Of a stretch of 64,000 nt of DNA, positions 14,895-22,967 are shown in pieces. The first letter of the stretch is position 1; the number at the start of each line of letters is the position of its first letter. The notes beneath the pieces are model-generated. The model did not search any database and was not told the origin of the DNA. It saw only the letters and a program-made list of their open reading frames with translations. Position numbers and translations under genes: made by a program. This stretch comes from JAHECW01 sp964641415 (GTDB lineage Bacteria > Acidobacteriota > Thermoanaerobaculia > Thermoanaerobaculales > Sulfomarinibacteraceae): assembly GCA_964641415.1 (NCBI GenBank), contig CAZXMW010000002.1:124001-188000 (forward strand), given 5' to 3'.

Positions 14895-15437
14895 TCACAG
14901 CTCCATGGCCGGGTTGACGATGAAGATCGCTCCGGTGCTGTTGTCGTTGCCGATGGCATAGCGGTAGACCCGCACCTCCTCCTGGGTCATGTCGACCTCG
15001 ACCCGGGGCGGCTCGACCCGGGCCGGCGGCGCGATCTCGACCGGCGTTTCGGCCTCCTGCACGACGACAGCCGTCGCATTCAGATCGGTCGTGATCTCGG
15101 CCTCGGGCGGCGCCAGCCACCACCAGCTCGCGGCGGTCACCGCGATCACGACAGCGGCCGCCGCCGCGAGCCAGGGCCGACGGGCCGGGCGCAATCGACG
15201 CTCGAGCCGGTCGCGACGAATGCCGGCCATGACCGCCGTGACGCATGACTCGATGCGCTCGGGATCGGCGAGTCGGTCGCCGCCCGGAACGAGCGCCAGC
15301 GTCGGTTCACGATCGATGGCATACGCCCGGCACTCGGCACACGACCGCAGATGGGCGCGGAACCCCGTCCGCCGGACATCGTCGAGAGTGTCGTCGAGGT
15401 AGGCGGCAATCAACTCGCGGTAGGCATCACAGCTCAT
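14895..15437 (-). CDS. Anti-sigma factor with zinc-finger (zf-HC2) domain
   Basis: 180 residues. The N-terminal MSCDAYRELIAAYLDDTLDD...FRAHLRSCAECRAY carries the H-x3-C-x2-C arrangement of ZAS-type anti-sigma factors, one membrane helix follows (WLAAAAAVVIAVTAASWWWL, about 93-112), and the remainder is a periplasmic tail rich in Pro/Glu/Val. It overlaps the 3' end of the sigma-factor gene by 11 bp, as cognate sigma/anti-sigma pairs usually do. It should hold the upstream ECF sigma factor inactive at the membrane until an envelope signal arrives. Confidence 0.9.
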   Translation of the reverse strand: MSCDAYRELIAAYLDDTLDDVRRTGFRAHLRSCAECRAYAIDREPTLALVPGGDRLADPERIESCVTAVMAGIRRDRLERRLRPARRPWLAAAAAVVIAVTAASWWWLAPPEAEITTDLNATAVVVQEAETPVEIAPPARVEPPRVEVDMTQEEVRVYRYAIGNDNSTGAIFIVNPAMEL

Positions 15438-16080
15438 AGCGACCTCTCTGGGCTTCAGGAACGAACTCCGGGTAGCGATCGGCAATCTCCCGACGCAAAA
15501 CCTTGCGCGCCTGGAACACATGATTGCGAACCGTCGCGGTCGAGCATCCGAGGATGGCGGCGACCTCCGAGGTCTCGAGATCCTCGATCTCGCGCAGGAT
15601 GAACGCCGATCGCTGCTGCGGCGACAGAACCTCGACCAGCTCGCGGAGCACACCGTCGACCTCCGAGTGGTCGAGGCGAGCCGAGGTCGTCTCGGTGGCC
15701 CCGACCAGGCGCAGCTGGTGCTCGCCACCGGCCCGATGCGCCCTGGACCGGCTGGTTCGCGAGCGGACGAGATCGATCGCCAGGTTGGTTCCGATGCGGT
15801 ACAACCAGGTGGCGAAGCTCCAGCGCTCGTCATAGCGATCGAGCTGCTGCCATGCCCGGATGAACGCCATCTGGACCACGTCCCATGCCTCGTCGTCGTC
15901 GTGGATGATCCGTGCAACGGTCCGCTGCAACCCGCCCGAGTGCCGGCGCACGAGGCCGGCGAACGCGTCGTCATCGCCGTTGCGGGCCGAACGAACGAGA
16001 TCGCGGTCATCCACGGGCGCCTCGGCTGCACGCCGGGCTTTGCCGAACACCAGGCACGGGCTCTCCCTCGTCATCGTCAT
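15427..16080 (-). CDS. ECF RNA polymerase sigma factor, RpoE-like
   Basis: 217 residues with region 2 (DAFAGLVRRHSGGLQRTVARIIHDDDEAWDVVQMAFIRAWQQL...FATWLYRIGTNLAIDLVR) and region 4 (VLSPQQRSAFILREIEDLETSEVAAILGCSTATVRNHVFQARKVLR). First gene of the 13-kb secretion block and paired with an anti-sigma factor directly downstream, so it probably controls this operon and itself. MTMTRESP is taken as start; ATG two codons in is equally possible. No obvious canonical promoter precedes it. Confidence 0.95.
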   Translation of the reverse strand: MTMTRESPCLVFGKARRAAEAPVDDRDLVRSARNGDDDAFAGLVRRHSGGLQRTVARIIHDDDEAWDVVQMAFIRAWQQLDRYDERWSFATWLYRIGTNLAIDLVRSRTSRSRAHRAGGEHQLRLVGATETTSARLDHSEVDGVLRELVEVLSPQQRSAFILREIEDLETSEVAAILGCSTATVRNHVFQARKVLRREIADRYPEFVPEAQRGRYEL

Positions 16081-16187
16081 CCCCGCTCATGTCTACGGAA
16101 CAACCGTCGACTGCGTTGGGGCGACGTGGTCTCTGTTCACAGGCATTATCCCTGATCGCTCGCGCTCCCGCATCCGTGGCCGCGTCC

Positions 16188-16229
16188 GATCCCGATCCCG
16201 ATCCCGATCCCGACTCCGACTCCGACTCC
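16188..16229. repeat. GGNNTC hexamer array (GATCCC x4, GACTCC x3)
   Basis: Seven perfect phased hexamers as read on the plus strand; on the minus strand they read GGGATC and GGAGTC, the same GGNNNC pattern as elsewhere in the window. Confidence 0.85.
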
Positions 16230-16313
16230 GACGAACTCTCTCGCATTCCGGTGCGCGCCCATTTCGGCTCACGAGGTCGTCGACCCCCGCGACGGGCGCG
16301 TTCCCGGCGGACG

Positions 16314-16382
16314 TGCCACCTTCGACATTGTGCCGAGCGCCCTCCGGATCTCGTCGCGCTGCTCACAATGTCGAAGGTGGCA
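16314..16382. repeat. Perfect 19-bp inverted repeat with 31-bp loop
   Basis: TGCCACCTTCGACATTGTG at 16314-16332 and its exact reverse complement at 16364-16382. The loop begins CCGAGCGCCCTCCGGATC. No T-run follows either arm, so this is unlike a standard terminator and more like a REP-type or mobile palindromic element. Confidence 0.85.
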
Positions 16383-16432
16383 ATCGCCGAGCCCAGCCTT
16401 CGAAACCCGGGGCGCGCTCCGGCAAGCAGGAA

Positions 16433-16548
16433 GGCCGCCGGCGCCCGGGCAGCGCGGCAGCAGCTTCATCGGCTTTCATCGAGCGCCGCGCTGCCCAGGC
16501 GACGCTGGGCTGCCATGCCGCAAGGCAGGGCAGACCAGAAGGCCGATG
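16433..16548. repeat. 116-bp direct repeat, copy 1
   Basis: Nearly identical (one difference seen) to 16684-16799. Contains an inverted repeat, CGCCCGGGCAGCGCGGC and its complement around a 26-base loop (AGCAGCTTCATCG...), plus a second small hairpin near GCCATGCCGCAAGGC. In this copy one arm has a mismatch (GCCCAGGCG). Confidence 0.9.
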
Positions 16549-16683
16549 CATCAGGAAGCCCACACACTCTCGTCTCCAGCCGGCAACGCTGATTGGCGGG
16601 CGGGGACGCCCGCAGCCACAAACAACGTTCACGGCCACTGGAAACGCAACTCTGGAATCGATCGTGGCGGCCTGCCCCGACAC

Positions 16684-16799
16684 GGCCGCCGGCGCCCGGG
16701 CAGCGCGGCAGCAGCTTCATCGGCTTTCATCGAGCGCCGCGCTGCCCGGGCGACGCTGGGCTGCCATGCCGCAAGGCAGGGCAGACCAGAAGGCCGATG
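16684..16799. repeat. 116-bp direct repeat, copy 2
   Basis: Second copy, offset 251 bp from the first; here the 17-bp arms CGCCCGGGCAGCGCGGC / GCCGCGCTGCCCGGGCG are perfectly complementary. It ends 16 bp before the VanZ-like start codon, so it forms the upstream region of that gene. Confidence 0.9.
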
Positions 16800-16803
16800 T
16801 CGG

Positions 16804-16818
16804 TAGAATACGTCCATG
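16804..16818 (+). promoter_or_regulatory. -10 box TAGAAT six bases before ATG
   Basis: TAGAAT (16804-16809), spacer ACGTCC, ATG 16816. No Shine-Dalgarno sequence fits between. The -35 position falls inside the direct repeat and is not canonical. Confidence 0.5.
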
Positions 16819-18036
16819 TCGCGTGTTCGTCGCTGGCTCCCGGTCGTGCTCTGGATCGCCGTCATCTACACTGCGATCCCGCTCACCCGTGCGCTGAGCC
16901 GCTGGTTCGCCGACCACGTCGGCCTCGCGGTCGTGACCTGGCTGGTCATCGGGACCCTGGTTGCGGGCGCGGCCGGAGGGGCGGCGCTGGCGATCCGTCG
17001 GCTGGGACGGTTGCGGTCGGGCTCGCTGCCGTGGCTCATCGCGGTCGTCGGCATCCTCGCCCTGTGGGCCCTGAGCCTGCGGCGCAGCCCCGAGGAGGCC
17101 GTCCACCTGCCCGAGTACGGCGTACTCGCGGTGCTGCTCTGGCGGGCACTGCGGCCGACGGTGCCCGACGCGAACGTGTTCGTCGCCGGCGCCGTCATCG
17201 GCTGTCTGGTCGGCACGGTGGACGAGGTCATCCAGTGGCTGACGCCGGAACGATTCTGGGACTGGCGGGACGTGGCGCTCAACGGCGGCGCGGGAGCCCT
17301 CGTCCAGCTCCTGCTGTGGCGGATCGATCCCCGCCCGCGGGCCGCGATCAGTCCGGGCTCGGTGCGGCTCGTGCTCCGGCTCGCGGTCGCTCAGCTGCTG
17401 CTCGTCGGTCTGTGCCTGGCCAACACCCCGGCCCGGGTCGCGAGCTACGCACCGCTGCTTCCCGGCGGCGAGAGCCTGACGCGGTCGCACAATCCGATGG
17501 CCGAGTACGGCCACCGGCACGAAATCGACGGCCTCGGCGTGTTCTCCTCGCGGCTGACATTGGCCGAGCTCGCCGCCGAGGACGGCGCGCGAGGCGCCGA
17601 GGTCGGCGCACTGGTCGATGACTGGCGGCGCCGCTACTCCGAGTTTCTCGACGTCTGGCCGTTCGCCGACGATCCCTTCACCTACGAGCTCCGGGTCCAT
17701 CTGTTCGCCCGCGACCGCAACCTCGGCAGGGCCCGTGAGGGCGGATTCAACGGCGCCGAGGTATCCGAACGGGCGACGGTCGCGTGGTTCGAAAATCGCC
17801 TGGTCGAGCAAATCTTCCCGTCGTCCCTCGGTCACAGCTCATACCGCTGGCCGCCGGATCTCGAACGACGGGTCGAGGCGATTCGCGACCCGGATCACCG
17901 CTTCGTCAGCGCCGCCGGCTCGCACCTCATCACCATCGCCCCGGAGCGCGTCGTGCTCGGCGTCATCGCCGGGCTCGTGGGGCTGCTGGTGGCAGCCGAC
18001 CGACTCTGGGGCCGCTCCAATGGGAGCCGGTCATGA
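16816..18036 (+). CDS. VanZ-like integral membrane protein
   Basis: 406 residues. The N-terminal half has several membrane helices (WLPVVLWIAVIYTAIPLT, VVTWLVIGTLVAGAAGGAAL, LIAVVGILALWALSL, ANVFVAGAVIGCLVGTVDEVIQWL) with the VanZ pattern E-A-V-H-L-P-E-Y-G near residue 95 and D-E-V-I-Q before the last helix of the bundle. A second part has another helix, an extracytoplasmic domain (about 225-375) and a C-terminal helix (VLGVIAGLVGLLVAADRLW). VanZ-family members give low-level glycopeptide tolerance in some species, but most have no known function. Overlaps the next gene by 4 bp. Confidence 0.8.
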   Translation: MSRVRRWLPVVLWIAVIYTAIPLTRALSRWFADHVGLAVVTWLVIGTLVAGAAGGAALAIRRLGRLRSGSLPWLIAVVGILALWALSLRRSPEEAVHLPEYGVLAVLLWRALRPTVPDANVFVAGAVIGCLVGTVDEVIQWLTPERFWDWRDVALNGGAGALVQLLLWRIDPRPRAAISPGSVRLVLRLAVAQLLLVGLCLANTPARVASYAPLLPGGESLTRSHNPMAEYGHRHEIDGLGVFSSRLTLAELAAEDGARGAEVGALVDDWRRRYSEFLDVWPFADDPFTYELRVHLFARDRNLGRAREGGFNGAEVSERATVAWFENRLVEQIFPSSLGHSSYRWPPDLERRVEAIRDPDHRFVSAAGSHLITIAPERVVLGVIAGLVGLLVAADRLWGRSNGSRS

Positions 18037-18956
18037 CGACGCGACGTCGTTTCATCCGGACCGCCGGTCTTGCCGGCGCCGCCTCACTTTTCGGGCTGCC
18101 GGACCGTGCTGTTTGGTCTGCCCGCGGCGCCCCGAGCTCGCTCCGGCTCGGCTTTTACACCGACGTTCACGCCCGCACCGAGTGGCAGACCCCCCGGGCG
18201 ATGGCCACCGCGGCGGAGGCGATCAACGCCCGCGCGCCGGATCTGGTGATCGCCGGCGGCGACCTGATCACCGACGGGTTCCAGTCCTCGGCGGCCACCG
18301 TCGAGCCCCGTTGGAAGACCTACATGGCGATGCACGACTCGGTGGCCGCCCGGGTCGAGCCGGTGCTCGGCAACCACGATCTGGTGGCCGCGAGGCCCGA
18401 GGACGGCACCGAGCCCGCCGGCGACCCGCGGGCCATATTCCGGCAACGGCTCGGGCTCGACCGGACATGGCGCAGCTTCGACGCGGCCGGGTACCGGTTC
18501 TTCATCCTCGACTCCATCGAGGTCAGCAACGACGACCTCAAGTACCACGGGCGGATCTCCGACGAGCAGCTGACCTGGCTGGACCGCGAGCTCGGCCGCA
18601 CCGACACCGACACCCCGCTGGTGGTCGCAATCCACATTCCGCTGCTCACCGCGTTTTATCAGGCGACCGACGGCGCCACGGTCGCGGCGCCCGCCAACCG
18701 GGTGACCGTCAACAACCTCGAGGTCCTCGACCGTTTCGCCGACCACAACCTGGTGCTCGTCCTGCAGGGCCACCTTCACGTCGACGAGATGGTGCGCTGG
18801 CGCGACACGACCTTCATCACCGGCGGCGCGGTCTGCGGCAAGTGGTGGCGCGGTTCGTGGCACGGTACACCTGAGGGCTTCGGCGTCGTCACCCTGCGCC
18901 CCGATCGCGTCGAGTGGGCGTATCACAGCTACGGTTGGATCGCGCGCAGACCATAA
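18033..18956 (+). CDS. Tat-exported calcineurin-like metallophosphoesterase
   Basis: 307 residues. Twin-arginine signal (TTRRRFIRTAGLAGAASL) directs a folded enzyme across the membrane. The binuclear-metal motifs are all present: D-x-H in YTDVHA (about residue 44), GGDL (74), GNHD (110), the histidine of IHIPLL, and GHLH (near 245). Hydrolyses a phosphomono- or diester; substrate unknown. Coupled to the VanZ-like gene by an ATGA overlap, suggesting a shared envelope task. Confidence 0.92.
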   Translation: MTTRRRFIRTAGLAGAASLFGLPDRAVWSARGAPSSLRLGFYTDVHARTEWQTPRAMATAAEAINARAPDLVIAGGDLITDGFQSSAATVEPRWKTYMAMHDSVAARVEPVLGNHDLVAARPEDGTEPAGDPRAIFRQRLGLDRTWRSFDAAGYRFFILDSIEVSNDDLKYHGRISDEQLTWLDRELGRTDTDTPLVVAIHIPLLTAFYQATDGATVAAPANRVTVNNLEVLDRFADHNLVLVLQGHLHVDEMVRWRDTTFITGGAVCGKWWRGSWHGTPEGFGVVTLRPDRVEWAYHSYGWIARRP

Positions 18957-18958
18957 CA

Positions 18959-19000
18959 ATTCTTAATTTTTAATTATGTATTATGTATTTCATTACAATA
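18959..19000. repeat. A/T-rich heptamer array
   Basis: Six 7-base units beginning ATTCTTA, ATTTTTA, ATTATGT, ATTATGT, ATTTCAT, in a low-GC patch right after a stop codon in an otherwise GC-rich region. Confidence 0.7.
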
Positions 19001-19030
19001 GCTACAGGACTGCAGTTTCATTGCGATGTC

Positions 19031-19057
19031 ATTCATCATTCGTCATTCATCATTCGG
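19031..19057. repeat. ATTCATC heptamer array at a gene end
   Basis: ATTCATC, ATTCGTC, ATTCATC, ATTCGG. The array encodes the last residues (MMNDE) and the stop codon of the minus-strand membrane protein. Same unit as 5192-5225. Confidence 0.85.
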
Positions 19058-19938
19058 AAGAGGTCGAAGTCCGGGTGGAACTGAGCCAAAAACTCGACTG
19101 ACAGCAGCCGGTACGTGACCCACACCGGGAGCAGGAGCACGGTGCCGATGTAGGGCAGTGCCGCGACACAACAGGTCATCAGGCAGAACACGCTGAAGAA
19201 GACCGCGAAGACGACGGCGAGCAACAGCACGAACAGACCGTACAGCACAAAGGACCCCGACCGCGCGCGGAGCCACGGCAGCAGCGCCCGCCAGGCATCG
19301 AGCACCGTGAGGTCGAAGCGGTACATGATGGGGATGACGAAGGCCTCGGTCCACAGAGCGATGTAGAGCGCAACGACGCCGACCAGGAGCACGCCGAGCC
19401 CGCCGAAGACGCCGGCGGCCACCGACAGCCCGGCGAGGGTGTCGTTGACCGAAAGCCCGATCGCCGGCGCGAAGAACACCCCCATGACCAGCAGCACCGC
19501 GACAACGCTTGCCAACGTGAAGCACAGCCGCCACAGGAACAGCGAGTTGCCGAGACGCTCATGGCGCTTCCAGGGCTCGACGATCTGACCCCGGTTGCGG
19601 ACCAGATTGTCGAGGAAGACCAGCTTGGCGCGGGACGACACCCAGAGCACGAGCAGCGCCACGGCGATCGCGACCATCAGCCCGATGAAGACCAGGGGCA
19701 GCCAGACTGCACTGTCGAGGATCTCCCGCCCCGCGTCATCGAGGCCCTGCCACGAGCCGACCGAGCTTCCGGTCGAGTCCGACCGCGAGGCGAGAGCGCC
19801 TCCGGTGTCGGTGGTCAGTCCGGCCAGCCAGGCGGCGAGGGCCAGCAGCAGCCACTTCGCGAGGTCGAACGGCTGCCACAGGATCACCCGGGTGCGTTCC
19901 CAGGCGCGCGACAGCGGTTCGAAGTAGGCGATCCTCAT
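19036..19938 (-). CDS. Multipass membrane protein of unknown function
   Basis: 300 residues with about five or six hydrophobic segments (WLLLALAAWLAGL, LVFIGLMVAIAVALLVLWV, FTLASVVAVLLVMGVFF, AAGVFGGLGVLLVGVVALYIALW, YGLFVLLLAVVFAVFFSVFC, IGTVLLLPVWVTY). The layout is like uncharacterised acidobacterial/planctomycete DUF-type membrane proteins; no catalytic motif is seen. The start overlaps the dehydrogenase stop as ATGA. Its C-terminal MMNDE comes from the heptamer array, so the original stop may have been altered by that repeat. Confidence 0.78.
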   Translation of the reverse strand: MRIAYFEPLSRAWERTRVILWQPFDLAKWLLLALAAWLAGLTTDTGGALASRSDSTGSSVGSWQGLDDAGREILDSAVWLPLVFIGLMVAIAVALLVLWVSSRAKLVFLDNLVRNRGQIVEPWKRHERLGNSLFLWRLCFTLASVVAVLLVMGVFFAPAIGLSVNDTLAGLSVAAGVFGGLGVLLVGVVALYIALWTEAFVIPIMYRFDLTVLDAWRALLPWLRARSGSFVLYGLFVLLLAVVFAVFFSVFCLMTCCVAALPYIGTVLLLPVWVTYRLLSVEFLAQFHPDFDLFRMMNDE

Positions 19939-22883
19939 CCATCCTCCCGCGGGAGTCGCGACGATTGTAGACCGTCCGCGACCGGTTCAGTGCGCGCCGG
20001 CGCCGGCGCCGACCGCACCCTATGAAACGGAGATGAACCGGAATGGTTCTCCTCCCTCGCAAGGGCGGCGGCGACGATCTCGATGGGATGCAGCGCGGGC
20101 ACCCCGGTCAGACCCTCGATCTGGTGCCGGCAGCTGGTGCCGGCGGCCGCGACAGCCACGCCGTCGGGCAGCGATCGGACCGCATCGACCAGCGGTCCGG
20201 CCACCGCCCGCGACAGCTTTCGGTTGGCGGCGAGCATCCCGAACGCGCCGGCCATGCCGCAGCAGCCGGTTTCGAGCGTGCGCGCGCCGGTGCCGGAAAT
20301 CCGGCCGAGCAACCGGGCGGCCGCACCGCCGTCCGCCAGTGCCTTGGTGTGACAGTGGCCGTGCACCGCCACCTCGAGTCCGGGGTCGGCCCACGGCGGA
20401 ACCTCTGCGGCGCCGTCGTCGAGGGCGTCGAGCACCACCTCTTCGACCAGCCGGCAGCGGGCGGCAACATCATCGGCGCCCGCCAGGCCGAGCTGCCGGT
20501 ACTCGTCGATGAAGACCGAGTGGCACGATGGTTCGAGGAAAACGACGGTCTCGGATCGGTCGCGCAGCAGACCGAGGTTGTGCTCGCCGAGCCGCCGGAG
20601 CTCGTCCAGCAGACCGCGGCTCGCCGCCGGCCGGCCGCAGCAGCGCCGGCCCCAGACCAGGTCGACCTGGAAGCCCAGCGCCTCGAGCACGGTGACCGCG
20701 GCCCGGCCGATTCGGGGCTCGTGGTACCGGGTCCAGGTGTCGTCCCACAGCAGCAGCCGGCCGCGGAATCCGGGGACAGAAGCCGGCCGGCGACGGAACC
20801 AACGGTCGAAACGGCGCCTCGTGTACGCCGGCAGCGGTGCGTCGGCAGCGATTCCGAGGGTCGCCTCGAGGACTCGCCGGCCGAGGGTCGAGCGGAGCAC
20901 TGCATTGGCCAGCCCGGGCATCGCGGCGCCGATCCGGCCGAGTCGGTCCGAGGCCGAAACCAGGCGATCGAACAACCCGACGCCGTGATCACGGTGGCGG
21001 GTCGCCACCAGCTCGGCCTTGAGCGCCGCGAGATCGACGTTGGACGGGCACTCGGTCTTGCACGCCTTGCACGCCAGGCAGCTGTCCAGCACCCCGGCGA
21101 GCTCGGGCGCCGCCGTCGGGTCGTCGCCGAAACGCCCTTCGAGGGCGGCGCGGATGGTGTTGGCCCGACCGCGGGTCGACTGCGCCTCGTCGCCGGTGGC
21201 GACGAAGGTCGGACACATGGTCGGCGTCTGCTTGAGGCAGCCACCGCAGCCGTTGCACTGCTCGAGGTTGGCGACAAAGGACCCGTCGCGATCGATGAAG
21301 CCGAGCTCCCCGACGAGATTCGCCACGAGGGCCGAGCCGACCCCGAGCCGGAGGTCCCGGTCGATCCGGTACCGCCCGTCGTCGACGATCTTGCCCGGAT
21401 TCATGACGCCGCGCGGGTCGAACAGGGCCTTGAGACGGCGCGACGCCTCGACCAGCTCGGGACCGAGGTGATCCGCCAGGTACTCGGTGCGGGCGATGCC
21501 GACCCCGTGCTCGGCGGCCAGGGAGCCGCAATGCTCGCGGCACAGGGCCGACACCTCGTCTGCTACCCGGCGCAGGGTCTCGAGGTCGGCTTCCCGGTGC
21601 AGATCGAGCACCGGCCGTACGTGGAGCTCGCCCGACGCCGCATGGCCGTAGAACGAGGCCTCGAGGCCGAGCGGCTCGAGTATCGAGGTCAGACCGTTCA
21701 CGTAGTCGGGCAGCCGTTCAGGTCGGACGCAGACGTCCTCGATGCAGGTGACCGGCTTGGCCGGCCCGGGGCGGCCGGTGAGCAGCGACAGGCCGGCCTT
21801 GCGCAACCCCCAGATCAGGGACTGACTCTCGCCATCGGTCACCAGCAGCCGACGATCGCCGAGGCCGGCGGCGTCGAGCTCGGCCAGCCGGTCGTCGGCT
21901 TCGTCGAAGAACTCCACGAGCAGCAGCGACCGGCACGGACGCCGGTCGAGGTCGAGCAGATCGCGGGCGGCGGCGAAGGCTCGCTGACCGGCGGTCTGAT
22001 CGAGGAGGATCCGGTCGATGTGCTCGACCGCGGCCGGCTCGAGCGCGTCGAGGGCCACCGCCGCAGCCATGGCCTCGGTCAGCGACGAGAAGAAGAGCAC
22101 GCCGAGACCCCGCCGCGCGGGCCGGACGACAACCTCAAGGACGGCGCCGGTCACCACCGCCAGGGTCCCCTCCGACCCGGTCACCAGTCGGGACAGGTCG
22201 CCGGGATCGGCGACGGCGCGGTCGAAGCCGTAACCCGGCCAGTGCTTGACCAGACCAACCGGCATCCTCTCGGCGATCGCGGCCGCGTGCTCGGCCATCA
22301 GCCGGTCGGCGCCGTCGCGGATCTCGGGCAGGGCGCCGGCGCCGGGACCGACCTCGGCGAGAGCGCCGTCGGCGAGGGCGATCTCGAGAGCCGCCACGTG
22401 CTCGCCGGTGGCGCCGTACACCGGCGCGTGGGCGCCGGACGAGTTGTTGCCGATCATCCCGCCGAGGGTCGCCCGGGAGGACGTCGCGACATCGGGACCG
22501 AAGCACAGACCGGCGGGCGCCAGCGCGCTGTTGAGCTGGTCGAGAACGACGCCGGGCTCGACCCGAATCGTCCCCCGCTCGCGGTCCAGCTCGCCCAGCC
22601 GCCGGTTGTACCGGGCGACGTCGATCACCAGCCCGGAACCGACGGCGCCGCCGGTCAAGCCGCTGCCCGCGCCGCGCACGGTGATCTCGACGCCGGCATC
22701 GGCCGCAGCCGCCAGCAGCCGGGCACACTCGGCGGCGCCACGCGGGAAGGCCACCGCCTGCGGCTCGATCTTGTAGATCGACGCGTCGGTGGCGTACAGA
22801 ACCAGGGTCAGCGCGTCGAACCGCACGTCGCATCCGGTCCTCTCGAGAGCGCGCCGTTGAACGGGGGTCAGATCGGCGGTCAC
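19935..22883 (-). CDS. FAD-binding and Fe-S-binding dehydrogenase (GlcD-GlpC fusion, D-lactate/2-hydroxyacid type)
   Basis: 982 residues. N-terminal FAD_binding_4 domain (VRGAGSGLTGGAVG near residue 70; IGNNSSGAHAPVYGATGEHV) and FAD oxidase C domain (to about 520), then a ferredoxin-like module with two clusters, CNGCGGC..MCP and CLACKACKTEC, and two CCG domains (GRRCCGRPA, TGCCGMAGAFG). This is the architecture of membrane-associated D-lactate or D-2-hydroxyglutarate dehydrogenases that pass electrons to quinone or cytochrome. The last 40 residues (Ser/Pro/Arg-rich) have no match to the fold. GTG start with TACAAT six bases upstream; electron acceptor unknown. Confidence 0.92.
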   Translation of the reverse strand: MTADLTPVQRRALERTGCDVRFDALTLVLYATDASIYKIEPQAVAFPRGAAECARLLAAAADAGVEITVRGAGSGLTGGAVGSGLVIDVARYNRRLGELDRERGTIRVEPGVVLDQLNSALAPAGLCFGPDVATSSRATLGGMIGNNSSGAHAPVYGATGEHVAALEIALADGALAEVGPGAGALPEIRDGADRLMAEHAAAIAERMPVGLVKHWPGYGFDRAVADPGDLSRLVTGSEGTLAVVTGAVLEVVVRPARRGLGVLFFSSLTEAMAAAVALDALEPAAVEHIDRILLDQTAGQRAFAAARDLLDLDRRPCRSLLLVEFFDEADDRLAELDAAGLGDRRLLVTDGESQSLIWGLRKAGLSLLTGRPGPAKPVTCIEDVCVRPERLPDYVNGLTSILEPLGLEASFYGHAASGELHVRPVLDLHREADLETLRRVADEVSALCREHCGSLAAEHGVGIARTEYLADHLGPELVEASRRLKALFDPRGVMNPGKIVDDGRYRIDRDLRLGVGSALVANLVGELGFIDRDGSFVANLEQCNGCGGCLKQTPTMCPTFVATGDEAQSTRGRANTIRAALEGRFGDDPTAAPELAGVLDSCLACKACKTECPSNVDLAALKAELVATRHRDHGVGLFDRLVSASDRLGRIGAAMPGLANAVLRSTLGRRVLEATLGIAADAPLPAYTRRRFDRWFRRRPASVPGFRGRLLLWDDTWTRYHEPRIGRAAVTVLEALGFQVDLVWGRRCCGRPAASRGLLDELRRLGEHNLGLLRDRSETVVFLEPSCHSVFIDEYRQLGLAGADDVAARCRLVEEVVLDALDDGAAEVPPWADPGLEVAVHGHCHTKALADGGAAARLLGRISGTGARTLETGCCGMAGAFGMLAANRKLSRAVAGPLVDAVRSLPDGVAVAAAGTSCRHQIEGLTGVPALHPIEIVAAALAREENHSGSSPFHRVRSAPAPARTEPVADGLQSSRLPREDG

Positions 22884-22895
22884 CTGATGATTGTA
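22881..22895 (-). promoter_or_regulatory. -10 box TACAAT six bases before GTG
   Basis: TACAAT (22895-22890), spacer CATCAG, GTG 22883. No ribosome binding site between. Same spacing as at dut, coaD, the VanZ-like gene and the micro-ORF at 25123. Confidence 0.5.
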
Positions 22896-22967
22896 GGACG
22901 TCGCAAAACCAAACTCGGCCTCGAATACGGAAACCCGGCTTCGCTTTCAGCTCCGCCGTGGCAAGAC

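Larger units (their letters stand above)
16081..16815. other. 735-bp non-coding repeat cluster between divergent genes
   Basis: No credible gene on either strand. Contents: GATCCC/GACTCC hexamers (16188-16229), a 19-bp inverted repeat (16314-16382), a 116-bp direct repeat (16433-16548 and 16684-16799), and the -10-like TAGAAT of the plus-strand gene. Short open frames here read through the repeats in several frames and show no protein-like pattern. Confidence 0.8.

Noticed and set aside
16314..16382. Rho-independent terminator
   Set aside because: Long arms but a 31-base loop and no T-run on either strand.
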